Positions 16,592 to 24,338 of a DNA stretch of 64,000 bases are shown here, piece after piece (position 1 is the first letter of the stretch; the number at the start of each line of letters is the position of its first letter). Below the pieces are notes generated by a model that saw only the letters and a program-made list of their open reading frames with translations, was not told the origin of the DNA and made no database searches. Position numbers and translations under genes: made by a program. Source of the stretch: Sphingomonas sp. PP-CE-1G-424. GTDB lineage: Bacteria; Pseudomonadota; Alphaproteobacteria; Sphingomonadales; Sphingomonadaceae. The stretch spans positions 1 to 64,000 of the forward strand of contig NZ_SLXW01000004.1 in the NCBI RefSeq assembly GCF_004341085.1, written 5' to 3'.

Positions 16592-18250
16592 GTGGACATT
16601 GCCGCTGGCAGCGTGGTAAATGCTTTCTCACGTCGAGAGGCCGTATCGATCGATCATTTGCCAAATCTGGTCGTCAACTTACTGGGTTCTCTGGCGATAA
16701 CGTCAGAATCGTTGGCCGTTGATCTCCCCGCTTCGCGCAAGACCCGGGCGCTGATCGCGTATCTTCTCTTGGCGGACCGCCCACAACGCCGCGAACACTT
16801 GTGCGACCTGTTGTGGGACGAGGGTCCCGACGATCCGCGCGGCGCGCTACGCTGGTCGCTGAGCAAGCTGCGGCCCGTCATGGACCGGGATCGCCGACGG
16901 CTGATTGCCGACCGCGAGACGGTCGTGATCGACCGCGAGGGGATCGTCGTCGATATCCATGACGCGCAACGGGCGCTCGAAACGGAGCCACCCGTGGCAG
17001 CGGATCTGCTGGCAGCGTTGGTTGCTCTTCGCGAGCCGTTGCTGGCGGGGCTCGATATGCCGCGGCATGAGCGGTTCGCGATCTGGCTTGCCGCCGAACG
17101 CGCGGCCGCCGAGCGGTTGCGTCGATCGCTGTTGCACCGTCTGGTGGTATCGATCGCGTTGTCGCCGGAGGATCGACTTCCCTGGGCGCGAGAGTGGCTC
17201 GACGCCGATCCGTTCAACACTGATGCGGCGGTGCATCTGCAGGAGACCCTACGTCAGCTCGGGCGGCAGGACGATGCGAAGGTCGCCAAGCGTAGCTTTG
17301 CGGATGCGGTGAGCGAGGCGGGCTTGCCGCCACCGCCGTCGACACAGGAAGCGGCGCGCGAACTGGCGATCCCGGTTCTGCCCGCACACGACATGCTGCA
17401 GCGGCAAAAGATTCAGTTCTGCAAGGCGGCGGACGGCGTTCGGCTAGCCTATGCCTGCGTCGGGGAGGGGCCGCCGCTCGTCAAGGCCGCGAACTGGCTC
17501 AACCACCTTGAGCTCGACTGGGATGCGCCGATTTGGGCCCCGCTGTTCCAGGAGCTGGCGCGCGATCACATGTTCGTACGCTATGACGCGCGGGGCAACG
17601 GCATGTCGGAAGCGTGTGTCGCGGATATCAACTTCGACGCGTTCGTCAGCGATCTGGAGGCGGTGGTCGATGCCGCCGGGATCGATCGCTTCCCGTTATT
17701 GGGCCTGTCGCAGGGTTGCGCGGTCGCGATCGCTTACGCGGTGCGCCATCCCGAACGAGTGAGTCACCTGATTTTGTGGGGCGGGTATGCCGCCGGGTGG
17801 CGGATCAATGCCACACCGGATGTGATCGAGGAACGCGAGGCGATCATCACGCTCGTCCGGCAGGGTTGGGGGCGTACCGATGCCGCCTACCGCCAGGTCG
17901 TGACTGCGACCTTCATGCCGAGCGCGACCGCGGAGGAACTCGACTGGTTCAACATCTTTCAGCGCCAGACCGTCCATGCGGAGAACGCCGCGCGCTATCT
18001 CGAAGTGTTCGCCAATATCGACGTCCGCGCGATTCTGAAGGACGTCCAGGCGCCGACGCTGGTGATGCACGCGCGCGGCGATCGTCGTATCCCGCTGGCG
18101 ACCGGCGGCGAGCTTGCCGCCGAGATACCGGGTGCCGAGTTCGTCACGCTCGACAGCGACAACCATCTCCTGCTCGGGCGGGAGCCCGCGTCGCTCGCGT
18201 TCGTGGCGCATGTTCGGCATTTCCTGTCGGTGCCACTGCGGGTCGGCTAA
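16592..18250 (+). CDS. BTAD-type regulator fused to alpha/beta hydrolase (copy 2)
   Basis: A 552-residue paralogue of the 11837-13462 protein, collinear over its whole length. The regulator half includes SRKTRALIAYLLLADRPQRREHL and GALRWSLSKLRPVMD; the hydrolase half includes LLGLSQGCAVAIAYAVRHPERVSHLILWGGYAAGW, with Ser in GLSQG, Asp in HARGDRRIP and His in DSDNHLLLG. Alignment with copy 1 puts the equivalent start at a TTG (16658); GTG at 16592 adds 22 residues. It is divergent from the DoxX-like/cupin/glutaminase operon, so it is the natural candidate to control that operon. Both copies lack membrane or receiver domains. Ligand and promoter targets are unknown. Confidence 0.8.
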   Translation: MDIAAGSVVNAFSRREAVSIDHLPNLVVNLLGSLAITSESLAVDLPASRKTRALIAYLLLADRPQRREHLCDLLWDEGPDDPRGALRWSLSKLRPVMDRDRRRLIADRETVVIDREGIVVDIHDAQRALETEPPVAADLLAALVALREPLLAGLDMPRHERFAIWLAAERAAAERLRRSLLHRLVVSIALSPEDRLPWAREWLDADPFNTDAAVHLQETLRQLGRQDDAKVAKRSFADAVSEAGLPPPPSTQEAARELAIPVLPAHDMLQRQKIQFCKAADGVRLAYACVGEGPPLVKAANWLNHLELDWDAPIWAPLFQELARDHMFVRYDARGNGMSEACVADINFDAFVSDLEAVVDAAGIDRFPLLGLSQGCAVAIAYAVRHPERVSHLILWGGYAAGWRINATPDVIEEREAIITLVRQGWGRTDAAYRQVVTATFMPSATAEELDWFNIFQRQTVHAENAARYLEVFANIDVRAILKDVQAPTLVMHARGDRRIPLATGGELAAEIPGAEFVTLDSDNHLLLGREPASLAFVAHVRHFLSVPLRVG

Positions 18251-18429
18251 GCAAATGCGCTCGGTCGCGTCTGCGGACTGCTCACGGCCATGTGGGCGGA
18301 TCGCTCGTAAACGGGACCAACGACCGCCAGCAGGCACAGCGTCGTACTGAAGGCGGTCGCGGCAGTAACAATCATTGCCTGGGCAACGCTCAACTTCGAG
18401 GGGAGGGGCATAGCTGTCTTTCCGATCAT
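18247..18429 (-). CDS. Small single-span membrane protein
   Basis: A 60-residue frame starting MIGKTAMPLPSKLSVAQ, with one hydrophobic helix (AMIVTAATAFSTTLCLLAVVG) and a short polar tail. Its stop overlaps the last four bases of the convergent regulator-hydrolase gene. The pattern resembles small sphingomonad inner-membrane proteins of unknown function. No strong ribosome binding site. Confidence 0.4.
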   Translation of the reverse strand: MIGKTAMPLPSKLSVAQAMIVTAATAFSTTLCLLAVVGPVYERSAHMAVSSPQTRPSAFA

Positions 18430-18456
18430 GGCAGGAACGCCGGTGCGGCTTTCCAA

Positions 18457-18900
18457 CGGACTCTAGGCCGGGGATTTCCGGCATCCCTCCAATGCGGCGC
18501 TGCCGTCGACACGTACGTTGATCGGCGCGTGGAAACGGACCGTCTCAGCGTGGTATTGCGCGCGTTGCTGAAAGGAGCTGCGGAGGAAATGTGCGTGGCT
18601 CCATTAATGCGCTGATGCGTTGTTGGCGAGGTTGAAAAACCACCAGACTATCAGGCAATCTCCAATTTTGATGTAAGCTGGGGCTCAGTCGGCGATGTGC
18701 AAATATATCTGAGGTATAGCCATTGCTTTCCAAGCAGATGCCTTGAGGTCGTCGACCTAGAAATTTTGCGCTATCTCGACTCTTATCGAACGAGAGGGCT
18801 TTATGGCGACGTGTCCTGTTCGAAAATTGCTAGGGGCATTGATGAAGATCAATGTGGCGGATATTCAGGCTGGGACGTGAACTGGCGAGCAAGAGGCAAG
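18457..18900. other. No recognisable gene, lower GC
   Basis: About 440 bases before the GNAT gene. The part from 18620 to 18850 is clearly AT-richer than the flanks. The frame of the GNAT gene stays open back to 18697, but that extension has no family resemblance and is unlikely to be translated. Possibly relic DNA of transferred origin. Confidence 0.4.
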
Positions 18901-19359
18901 ATGTTCGAAATCCGCAAAGACGATTTATCCGGCGATCAAACCCGTTCCCTGTTGGCGCTGCATCTTGCTGGAATGCATGACACCTCGCCCCCGGACAATG
19001 TTTTTGCTCTAGATCTCACAGGCTTGCAGGCTCCGGAAATCGCGGTGTGGACGGCGTGGCGTGACGGCCAGGTTGCCAGTGTTGGCGCGATCAAGATGCT
19101 GGCCGGCGATGGCGCTGAGGTGAAGTCGATGCGAACTCACCCTGAGTTCCTGCGTCAGGGGGCAGCAGCGGCCCTGCTGGATACGATTATAGGTGTTGCG
19201 CGAAGCCGGGGCGTAAAACGGTTGAGCCTCGAAACCGGTAGCGGTGCTGCGTTCGAGCCAGCCCTCGCGCTCTACCGCCGTCGAGGTTTCACGAACGGAG
19301 CGGCGTTTGGAGAATATAGAGCTACCGCGTTCAACCAGTTTCTACATCTGGATTTGTAG
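18901..19359 (+). CDS. GNAT family N-acetyltransferase
   Basis: A 152-residue GNAT acetyltransferase. The acetyl-CoA binding segment is EVKSMRTHPEFLRQGAAAALLDTII (motif A, with RQGAAA in place of the usual RGxGxG/A), followed by GVKRLSLETGSGAAFEPALALYRRRGF, the motif B and C-terminal region typical of the YsnE/YpeA group. The start at ATG 18901 matches the family N-terminus (FEIRKDDLSGDQTRSLLALHLAGMH). Acceptor substrate unknown. The 3' end overlaps the convergent hypothetical gene by 29 bases. Confidence 0.8.
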   Translation: MFEIRKDDLSGDQTRSLLALHLAGMHDTSPPDNVFALDLTGLQAPEIAVWTAWRDGQVASVGAIKMLAGDGAEVKSMRTHPEFLRQGAAAALLDTIIGVARSRGVKRLSLETGSGAAFEPALALYRRRGFTNGAAFGEYRATAFNQFLHLDL

Positions 19360-19831
19360 TCACCCGCTCTGAATCCTGAGGTACCGCGATCGCGCCAGGG
19401 CGGCATCTGCTAATGTCCATGCCGGTTCGTTTGACCTCAATCCTGTATCCGTCCGGCAAGTGCTCGCTCTGGGGCATCGCAGTTGCCTCCATGAAGTAGT
19501 CCGGAGCGTGTAGCGTCCCGCCACTCGGTAGGGCTGCTTGCAAATCACCGGCCGCGCCGCACAGCTTCAAAAAATAGCGGGGATTATTGATGGAGCGAGC
19601 GAGGCGTTCAAGAGAATAGCTTGACTTGGGAAACACCCAGCAGGCGATTTCGACGTCTGACTTGGTATCGATGCGAAAGCCGCCGTGGTCCGGGATCGGC
19701 CAGCCTGCGGGACTCCGTTGCAGCGCCGCTGATCGCTTTGCATCTGCCTTGGAACCTGAGCGCCCGATCTGGATAAAACGGATCAACAGCAACTGTGCGG
19801 CTTTCAGCCGCTCGGCGTTGGCCGTGATCAT
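19331..19831 (-). CDS. Hypothetical protein
   Basis: A 166-residue soluble protein with no recognised family. It begins MITANAERLKAAQLLLIRFIQIG and has beta-rich segments (GGFRIDTKSDVEIACWVFPKSSY, GYRIEVKRTGMDI). The ATG overlaps the stop of the upstream DUF805-like gene as ATGA, so the two are translated from one message. Its last 29 bases are shared with the convergent GNAT gene. Confidence 0.5.
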   Translation of the reverse strand: MITANAERLKAAQLLLIRFIQIGRSGSKADAKRSAALQRSPAGWPIPDHGGFRIDTKSDVEIACWVFPKSSYSLERLARSINNPRYFLKLCGAAGDLQAALPSGGTLHAPDYFMEATAMPQSEHLPDGYRIEVKRTGMDISRCRPGAIAVPQDSERVTTNPDVETG

Positions 19832-20520
19832 CGCGCGTGTCCTTCGTTGAGCAGGCTGTCGATCTGCGTCGACAGGGCAGTATTATCATTGCCGGATGCT
19901 TCACGCTCCTGGTCCATCGATACCTCGTTGGCTGTCGTCTGTATCGCCGAAGTGTCCGGCGCGCGCGGCTCGGCAGCGCGCATGCGTGCATCACGCTCGC
20001 GGACCAGCGCATTCTGCCATGTAATAACTGCACCGCCCGCGGCGATCCCCGCTGCCAGCAACAACGCAGCTACCATCAGACCCGCCCGCCCATCGGCAGG
20101 TCCGCTCGATGTCCAAGGCGTGGGCGGGGCGCCATGGTCATTGATACCGCGCTCGCCCGGTCGCAGCCCCAACGCCGCTGTCGCAATTCCCGCAAGCGTT
20201 AGCGTTCCCCAGACAATCGCATCGGCATCATGGCCTAACCAGCGCGCGGCTGCGGTCAGCACAAGCGCGACCACGCCAGTGGCGACCGTCGGCACCCACC
20301 AGCCGCTCTGCCCGCAGTCATGAACGCGGCGCACCGTTTCGGTCCCGATCTTCGCTGCGAATAAGCCTAGCGCGGCGAACACGCTCATCAGCACGACGCC
20401 TTCCACCTGAGCTAGCGTTTCGATGCTCAGCCAACCAAACCCCAGCTTCAGCGTCAGCCAAGCGAGCCACCGCAGCGGCGCCGTCCGTGCACGATATGAG
20501 AAGAGCCGGACCAGGATCAC
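19828..20520 (-). CDS. DUF805-like inner membrane protein
   Basis: A 230-residue protein starting at GTG 20520. The N-terminal half has three or four hydrophobic helices and the segment RRVHDCGQSGWWVPTVATGVVAL, which matches the RRLHDxGxSGWW motif of DUF805 membrane proteins. A further helix (LMVAALLLAAGIAAGGAVITW) precedes a polar C-terminal tail rich in Asp, Glu and Asn. It forms a two-gene unit with the overlapping gene at 19331-19831. The cellular role of DUF805 proteins is not established. Confidence 0.6.
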   Translation of the reverse strand: MILVRLFSYRARTAPLRWLAWLTLKLGFGWLSIETLAQVEGVVLMSVFAALGLFAAKIGTETVRRVHDCGQSGWWVPTVATGVVALVLTAAARWLGHDADAIVWGTLTLAGIATAALGLRPGERGINDHGAPPTPWTSSGPADGRAGLMVAALLLAAGIAAGGAVITWQNALVRERDARMRAAEPRAPDTSAIQTTANEVSMDQEREASGNDNTALSTQIDSLLNEGHAR

Positions 20521-20745
20521 TGTAGGCTCCCGTTGCCATGGTCGTCAGGCAGTTCTACACTCTTTACCGCAATGAGATAGTGTCGGCTTACAGGCAGCGT
20601 GCCGCAGTGCGAACCCGCTCTACGGTCCGTACGCCTACGATGCAGACTTTGACTGAGCTGCCGAGTGATCGCGTGCAAAACGCTTTATTTTTTCTCCATT
20701 CGTGTTGCCGCCCAAAGCGCTGACAGAGCATCGCGGGTTTGCGCG

Positions 20746-21112
20746 ATGACTCGCCGGGTGATCGATAGGGCAAAGCGCGGTCCGCGGCTCCCCGGCCTTA
20801 TCTCCAGCGACATTATCAATGATCTAGGTCCCAAAGGGTATTTGGTGAATGTCGCGCGTGGATCCCTTATAAATGAAGATGCTTTGATTGCTGCATTAGA
20901 AACAGGTCATCTTGGCGGGGCTGCTCTCGACGTTTTTTGCGACGAGCCCGCTGACGCTGGCCGCTGGAAGTGCGTACCCAATGTCCTTTCGACGCCTCGT
21001 ATCGCAGGCAAAACAGCGGAGGCCATTGCCAAAAATGGGCCGACAACTCCGCGATAACCTCGATACATTCTTTGCCAGCTCAAATTTCCGAGGTTCGGCG
21101 AGAACGGAATAA
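20746..21112 (+). pseudogene. D-2-hydroxyacid dehydrogenase fragment
   Basis: Only the C-terminal catalytic/NAD-binding end of a D-isomer-specific 2-hydroxyacid dehydrogenase remains: INDLGPKGYLVNVARGSLINED, ALIAALETGHLGGAALDVF and CDEP. The substrate-site and Rossmann glycine motifs upstream are missing. In the A5 run near 21031 one extra base shifts the frame; reading past it gives MGRQLRDNLDTFFAS, the usual family C-terminus. So the gene is both 5'-truncated and frameshifted. The upstream 200 bases (20540-20740) have low GC and no gene. Confidence 0.75.
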
Positions 21113-21273
21113 TCGGCCTTATCTTTGTAGAATGCGTCAAAAGGGTGGCACTTCCGCCAGCAAGTGGCATCAGGGAGGGGTGATCCTCAATTGTCGTTTT
21201 ATGATCGAATTTCGGGAAGGGGGCGGCTTGTTTGCTGCGACGGCGCAAAGGATCAATGCTGCCCTTCACCAAC

Positions 21274-21759
21274 CTACTTTAGTGGCAGGAACAATTCCGC
21301 GACTGCCTCATGCTCCGGCACCTCCGGAAAGAAGGCGACGCGCTGGCAGTAGAGTGGAAAATCTCGTGCCTCCTCCCCGCTAGCGGGTAGCCAATCGCGG
21401 TAGAGGTACAGCGCGGCCAGCTCCAGATTGTCGGTGTTGCCGACGACGCGCAGCACCGCGCAGCGTCCGCCGGGGATGGTGCCGGTTTCGATCCGCTCGC
21501 CGTTTGCCTCGATCGGTCGATCGGTGCCGACGCATAGATCCATGCGATACTGGGCCGGGGGAGTCGTGCGCGGATCGGAGTGGAAAACGTTGAACGTCGG
21601 GCTAACCGTCGGCGACAGGCCGGTTGCCTTCCGCCAAGCGATGAACCGCTGAATGGTAGCGCCGATTGTTACCGGGTCGCCGCGATGCTCCATGATCGCC
21701 ACCGGGGTCGGGGCTACGTCACGGATCGTCACATCGTCGGGTGTGTAGGTGGTCTGCAT
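21274..21759 (-). CDS. GyrI-like small-molecule binding domain protein
   Basis: A 161-residue GyrI-like (AraC effector-binding/SbmC) domain: VTIRDVAPTPVAIMEHRGDPVTIGATIQRFIAWRK, YRMDLCVGTD and the terminal YCQRVAFFPEVPEHEAVAELFLPLK all follow the family. In relatives this domain is the C-terminal half of an AraC-type regulator. Here the N-terminal AraC half lies immediately upstream in another frame, separated by a one-base deletion near 21858. The ATG at 21759 may allow separate translation of this half. Confidence 0.65.
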   Translation of the reverse strand: MQTTYTPDDVTIRDVAPTPVAIMEHRGDPVTIGATIQRFIAWRKATGLSPTVSPTFNVFHSDPRTTPPAQYRMDLCVGTDRPIEANGERIETGTIPGGRCAVLRVVGNTDNLELAALYLYRDWLPASGEEARDFPLYCQRVAFFPEVPEHEAVAELFLPLK

Positions 21760-22154
21760 GAGCTTGCTCCTAGCGTTGTTGAGAGGCTCGAAGGCCGCAA
21801 GCCACGGTTCCCAATCGGGAGCCTTCCTAAACGACGACGGCGATTGCCCGACCCGTTCCGGAAGGCGCGGGCAAAGGCATCCGGGGCGTCGTATCCGGCG
21901 TCCATTGCTATTTCAGTGATACTCTGCGCGTCCCTATAGACCAGCCGATAGGATGCACGCTTCATGCGGGCGAACTGGACGTAGCGATGCACGGATAGCC
22001 CGAAGGTCGCCGTGAACTGCCGGTGGAAGTGGAATTTCGAAAAGGCCGCGACGCCGCTCATCGCATCTAGGTCTAGGTCATCGTCCAAATGCTGGTCGAT
22101 GTGATCTAGTACCCGCTGCATCCGGGCATGGTAGTTAGGAAGCGCCGCCTTCAT
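21729..22154 (-). pseudogene. AraC-type DNA-binding half of a frameshifted AraC-GyrI regulator
   Basis: Residues 1-98 give a clean AraC double helix-turn-helix (MQRVLDHIDQHLDDDLDLDAM, FSKFHFHRQFTATFG, ITEIAMDAGYDAPDAFARAFR). After FAFR the frame fails; a one-base shift near 21858 restores ERVGQSPSSFRKAPDWEPWLAAFEP, which runs directly into the GyrI domain at 21759. The original product was therefore a single regulator of about 290 residues in the Rob/SoxS-GyrI style. The present frame ends in about 43 residues of nonsense sequence. Confidence 0.75.
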
Positions 22155-22177
22155 CGTCCTGTCCTCCGTGGCGTCGC

Positions 22178-22420
22178 TAGCTAGGCGCTCCCGGATATGA
22201 CGCGCTCGACCGATCTTGCGGTTCTAGCAAGGCTCGCAGTCTTTCCTGCAAAGGCGCGACGATCGAGACGGGGAGGTCATCCTCGGAATTGATCTTAGTC
22301 GGGAAATTCAGCTTGCCGTCAGGTAGGGGGAATGCGTGCGCCAATAGCCCCGCCTAGACATGAACGAAGGGCCGAAATTGGGGAGCTGAAATTACCCCGT
22401 GAACGTCCACAATGGGGTCC
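22178..22420 (-). pseudogene. Relic of an unidentified protein with a nonsense codon
   Basis: A minus-strand frame reads VISAPQFRPFVHV, a TAG, then AGLLAHAFPLPDGKLNFPTK and further to LQERLRALLEPQDRSSASYP before its natural stop. The reading across the TAG is protein-like throughout, so the stop (probably an old TGG) looks like a point mutation near 22360. I do not recognise the family and no upstream start can be defined. Confidence 0.3.
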
Positions 22421-22492
22421 AGCCTGCCGCCGCAATTTCAAAAGACAGGTTACCAAGTACGCTGTTTCGAGATCGGATGACGCGCGCTCGCG

Positions 22493-22693
22493 TTATGCCG
22501 GCGCGACGCCGTCGGCGCTGACCAGTTCGGCGCCCACGAGTGTGCCGACTAGCCTTACCCGCTTCTCAACCAAGTCCACGGGCGTACGCTGAAGTTCCAG
22601 CTGATAGCGTCCGCCTGCGTCGCGGCGCAGCCAGAAGGCACCACCATCGCGTGACAAAGTGCCCGTTTCGTCAATGCGGGTTCCAATTTTCAT
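22493..22693 (-). CDS. DUF5818 small protein
   Basis: A 66-residue protein starting MKIGTRIDETGTLSRDGGAFW and ending VRLVGTLVGAELVSADGVAPA, the beta-rich pattern of DUF5818 proteins that I know mainly from sphingomonads. The start ATG at 22693 has a strong AGGAAGC ribosome binding site; the longer open frame to 22801 is not needed. It lies 13 bases downstream of rpsU and may be co-transcribed. Function unknown; the fold is probably a small OB-like barrel. Confidence 0.65.
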   Translation of the reverse strand: MKIGTRIDETGTLSRDGGAFWLRRDAGGRYQLELQRTPVDLVEKRVRLVGTLVGAELVSADGVAPA

Positions 22694-22706
22694 CGCCAGC
22701 TTCCTA

Positions 22707-22907
22707 TCAGCGATCACGTTCCTCGCGCTTGCGATCGGCTTTGCGCGCGCGACTGACTGCGGCTGCATGCTCCCGCGCGCGCTTCTCGGATGGCTTTTCA
22801 TAATGGCGGCGCAGCTTCATCTCGCGATACACACCCTCGCGCTGCAGTTTCTTTTTCAGCGCGCGCAAGGCTTGATCGACATTGTTATCGCGAACGGTGA
22901 TCAACAT
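22707..22907 (-). CDS. rpsU: 30S ribosomal protein S21
   Basis: A 66-residue basic protein beginning [25 protein letters not shown], the S21 signature, then [19 protein letters not shown] and a lysine/arginine-rich tail ([15 protein letters not shown]). S21 binds the 3' domain of 16S rRNA and helps initiation. Alphaproteobacteria often carry more than one rpsU, so this may be an accessory copy. It is followed by the DUF5818 gene on the same strand. Confidence 0.93.
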   Translation of the reverse strand: MLITVRDNNVDQALRALKKKLQREGVYREMKLRRHYEKPSEKRAREHAAAVSRARKADRKREERDR

Positions 22908-23195
22908 GCGTGCTTGCCCTAACTGTGCCTGTAATCTCGGCTAGGCTCGTTACCGGTGAGCGGGCCGGCTGCCAAGAGAAGTCCGCATGTAAGCGGCATA
23001 TGCTGCACGCAGAAAACGCTGTTGGGTGCCTCCCTTCGGGACGACGGCTTCAATTTCCGTCATTCAATACGGCTTCAGGATGATTGCACACCGATGAATG
23101 AATGGCGGAAGTTGGGAAGGCTAGAACGCGCTACGAATGTCGGCTTATGGTCGATCTGTTGCGCACTATGCCGATGGGTAATGTTGTTCGAAGCG

Positions 23196-24338
23196 CTAAG
23201 CTTGCGGAAGGGTCATGCGAAATATGGTGCCGGGGCCGTTCACGAGCGTGAGGCTCCCGCCATGAGCTAGCGCAATTTGTCGCGCGAGACTGAGGCCGAT
23301 GCCGTTACCGTCTGGCTTGGTCGTATGAAACGGCCGAAAGACTAGCGTGGAACTAGCCGGAGCGATACCTGCGCCATTGTCCATGACATCGATAACGAGC
23401 TCGGCTTTGACATGACTTATCGACAGGTTGACCCGCGCGTCGCTCGATCGCGCCGCTTCTGCTGCATTCTGTAGCAGCGCCCAAAGCGCCTGATCGATCT
23501 GATCGCGGTCAAACGACCATGTGAGACCGTCGTCAACCTCAACCGAAAGCGTGGTATCGGGCCAGCGTCCGACGCTTAGCCGCGCGAGATCGTTCGCCAT
23601 CTCGCGAAGGTTCGTCGGCCTCATTATAGGGCCGGGCAGGCGGGCTAGCGCACGATAGGCTTCGGTGAAGCGCTGCAATCCCTCGGCACGACGGGCCAGC
23701 GTGCAGAGAATCTCACGCAGGAGGTCGATATCGACGCCCGGCCGGTCGACGGCCGTCACCCCACTTTCGGCAAGCGAAGCGATCGGCGCCAGGCCGTTGA
23801 GCAATTCGTGGCCCAGCACCTGGATCATTTCGGTGGTCGCTCGCGCCTCGGCCACGCGCTCCTCCTGTTCGATATCGATCAAGGCGGCGACAGCGCGATG
23901 GTCCGAGACGGTGACGCGGTCGATCCGCCAGCGTCGGCCTTCGTGGCTCAGATGGCTCACACCTGGCTGGGAGAGCGCGGCATCGATTGGGAGGATGCGG
24001 TCGTCGGTCGCGAACAGCGTGCGGGCGGCACGGTTGAGAGCCCGAGCTGCGTTGCCCTCGATGCCGAGCAGCGGAGTCGGCGCGGCGTCGAGCAGGACGC
24101 GCAAGACCAAAGCGTCGGCGTCCGTTTCGGTTGCCGTCGATGGCTGGGGAGCGGCCCGCGGACGCATGACTGCCCACCAGACGAGCGTTCCCAGCCACGC
24201 GGCGATCAGCGTTGCGCCCGTCAGCAGGCCCCACAGGCCGATCCGCCATGCCGTCGCTCCGGCGATTCCAGACGCAACGAGACCGATGCTTGCGAGGATC
24301 GCGGAAAGGCCCCTGTTCGCAGGCAGTCTAAAGCCCAT
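23196..24338 (-). CDS. Sensor histidine kinase, NtrY-like
   Basis: A 380-residue membrane histidine kinase. Two N-terminal membrane helices (about 9-30 and 33-58) with almost no periplasmic loop are followed by a PAS-like region (about 80-160), the H box MIQVLGHELLNGLAPIASLAE, the N box QALWALLQNAAEAA, and G boxes DVMDNGAGI and GNGIGLSLARQIALAHGG. The tiny extracytoplasmic part suggests that it senses an internal or membrane signal. Its 5' end overlaps the stop of the NtrC-like regulator gene by 11 bases, so the pair form one operon, divergent from the ABC exporter. Confidence 0.88.
   Translation of the reverse strand: MGFRLPANRGLSAILASIGLVASGIAGATAWRIGLWGLLTGATLIAAWLGTLVWWAVMRPRAAPQPSTATETDADALVLRVLLDAAPTPLLGIEGNAARALNRAARTLFATDDRILPIDAALSQPGVSHLSHEGRRWRIDRVTVSDHRAVAALIDIEQEERVAEARATTEMIQVLGHELLNGLAPIASLAESGVTAVDRPGVDIDLLREILCTLARRAEGLQRFTEAYRALARLPGPIMRPTNLREMANDLARLSVGRWPDTTLSVEVDDGLTWSFDRDQIDQALWALLQNAAEAARSSDARVNLSISHVKAELVIDVMDNGAGIAPASSTLVFRPFHTTKPDGNGIGLSLARQIALAHGGSLTLVNGPGTIFRMTLPQA

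Noticed and set aside
18697..18900. N-terminal extension of the GNAT protein
   Set aside because: The extension lacks family similarity, and ATG 18901 matches the usual GNAT N-terminus.
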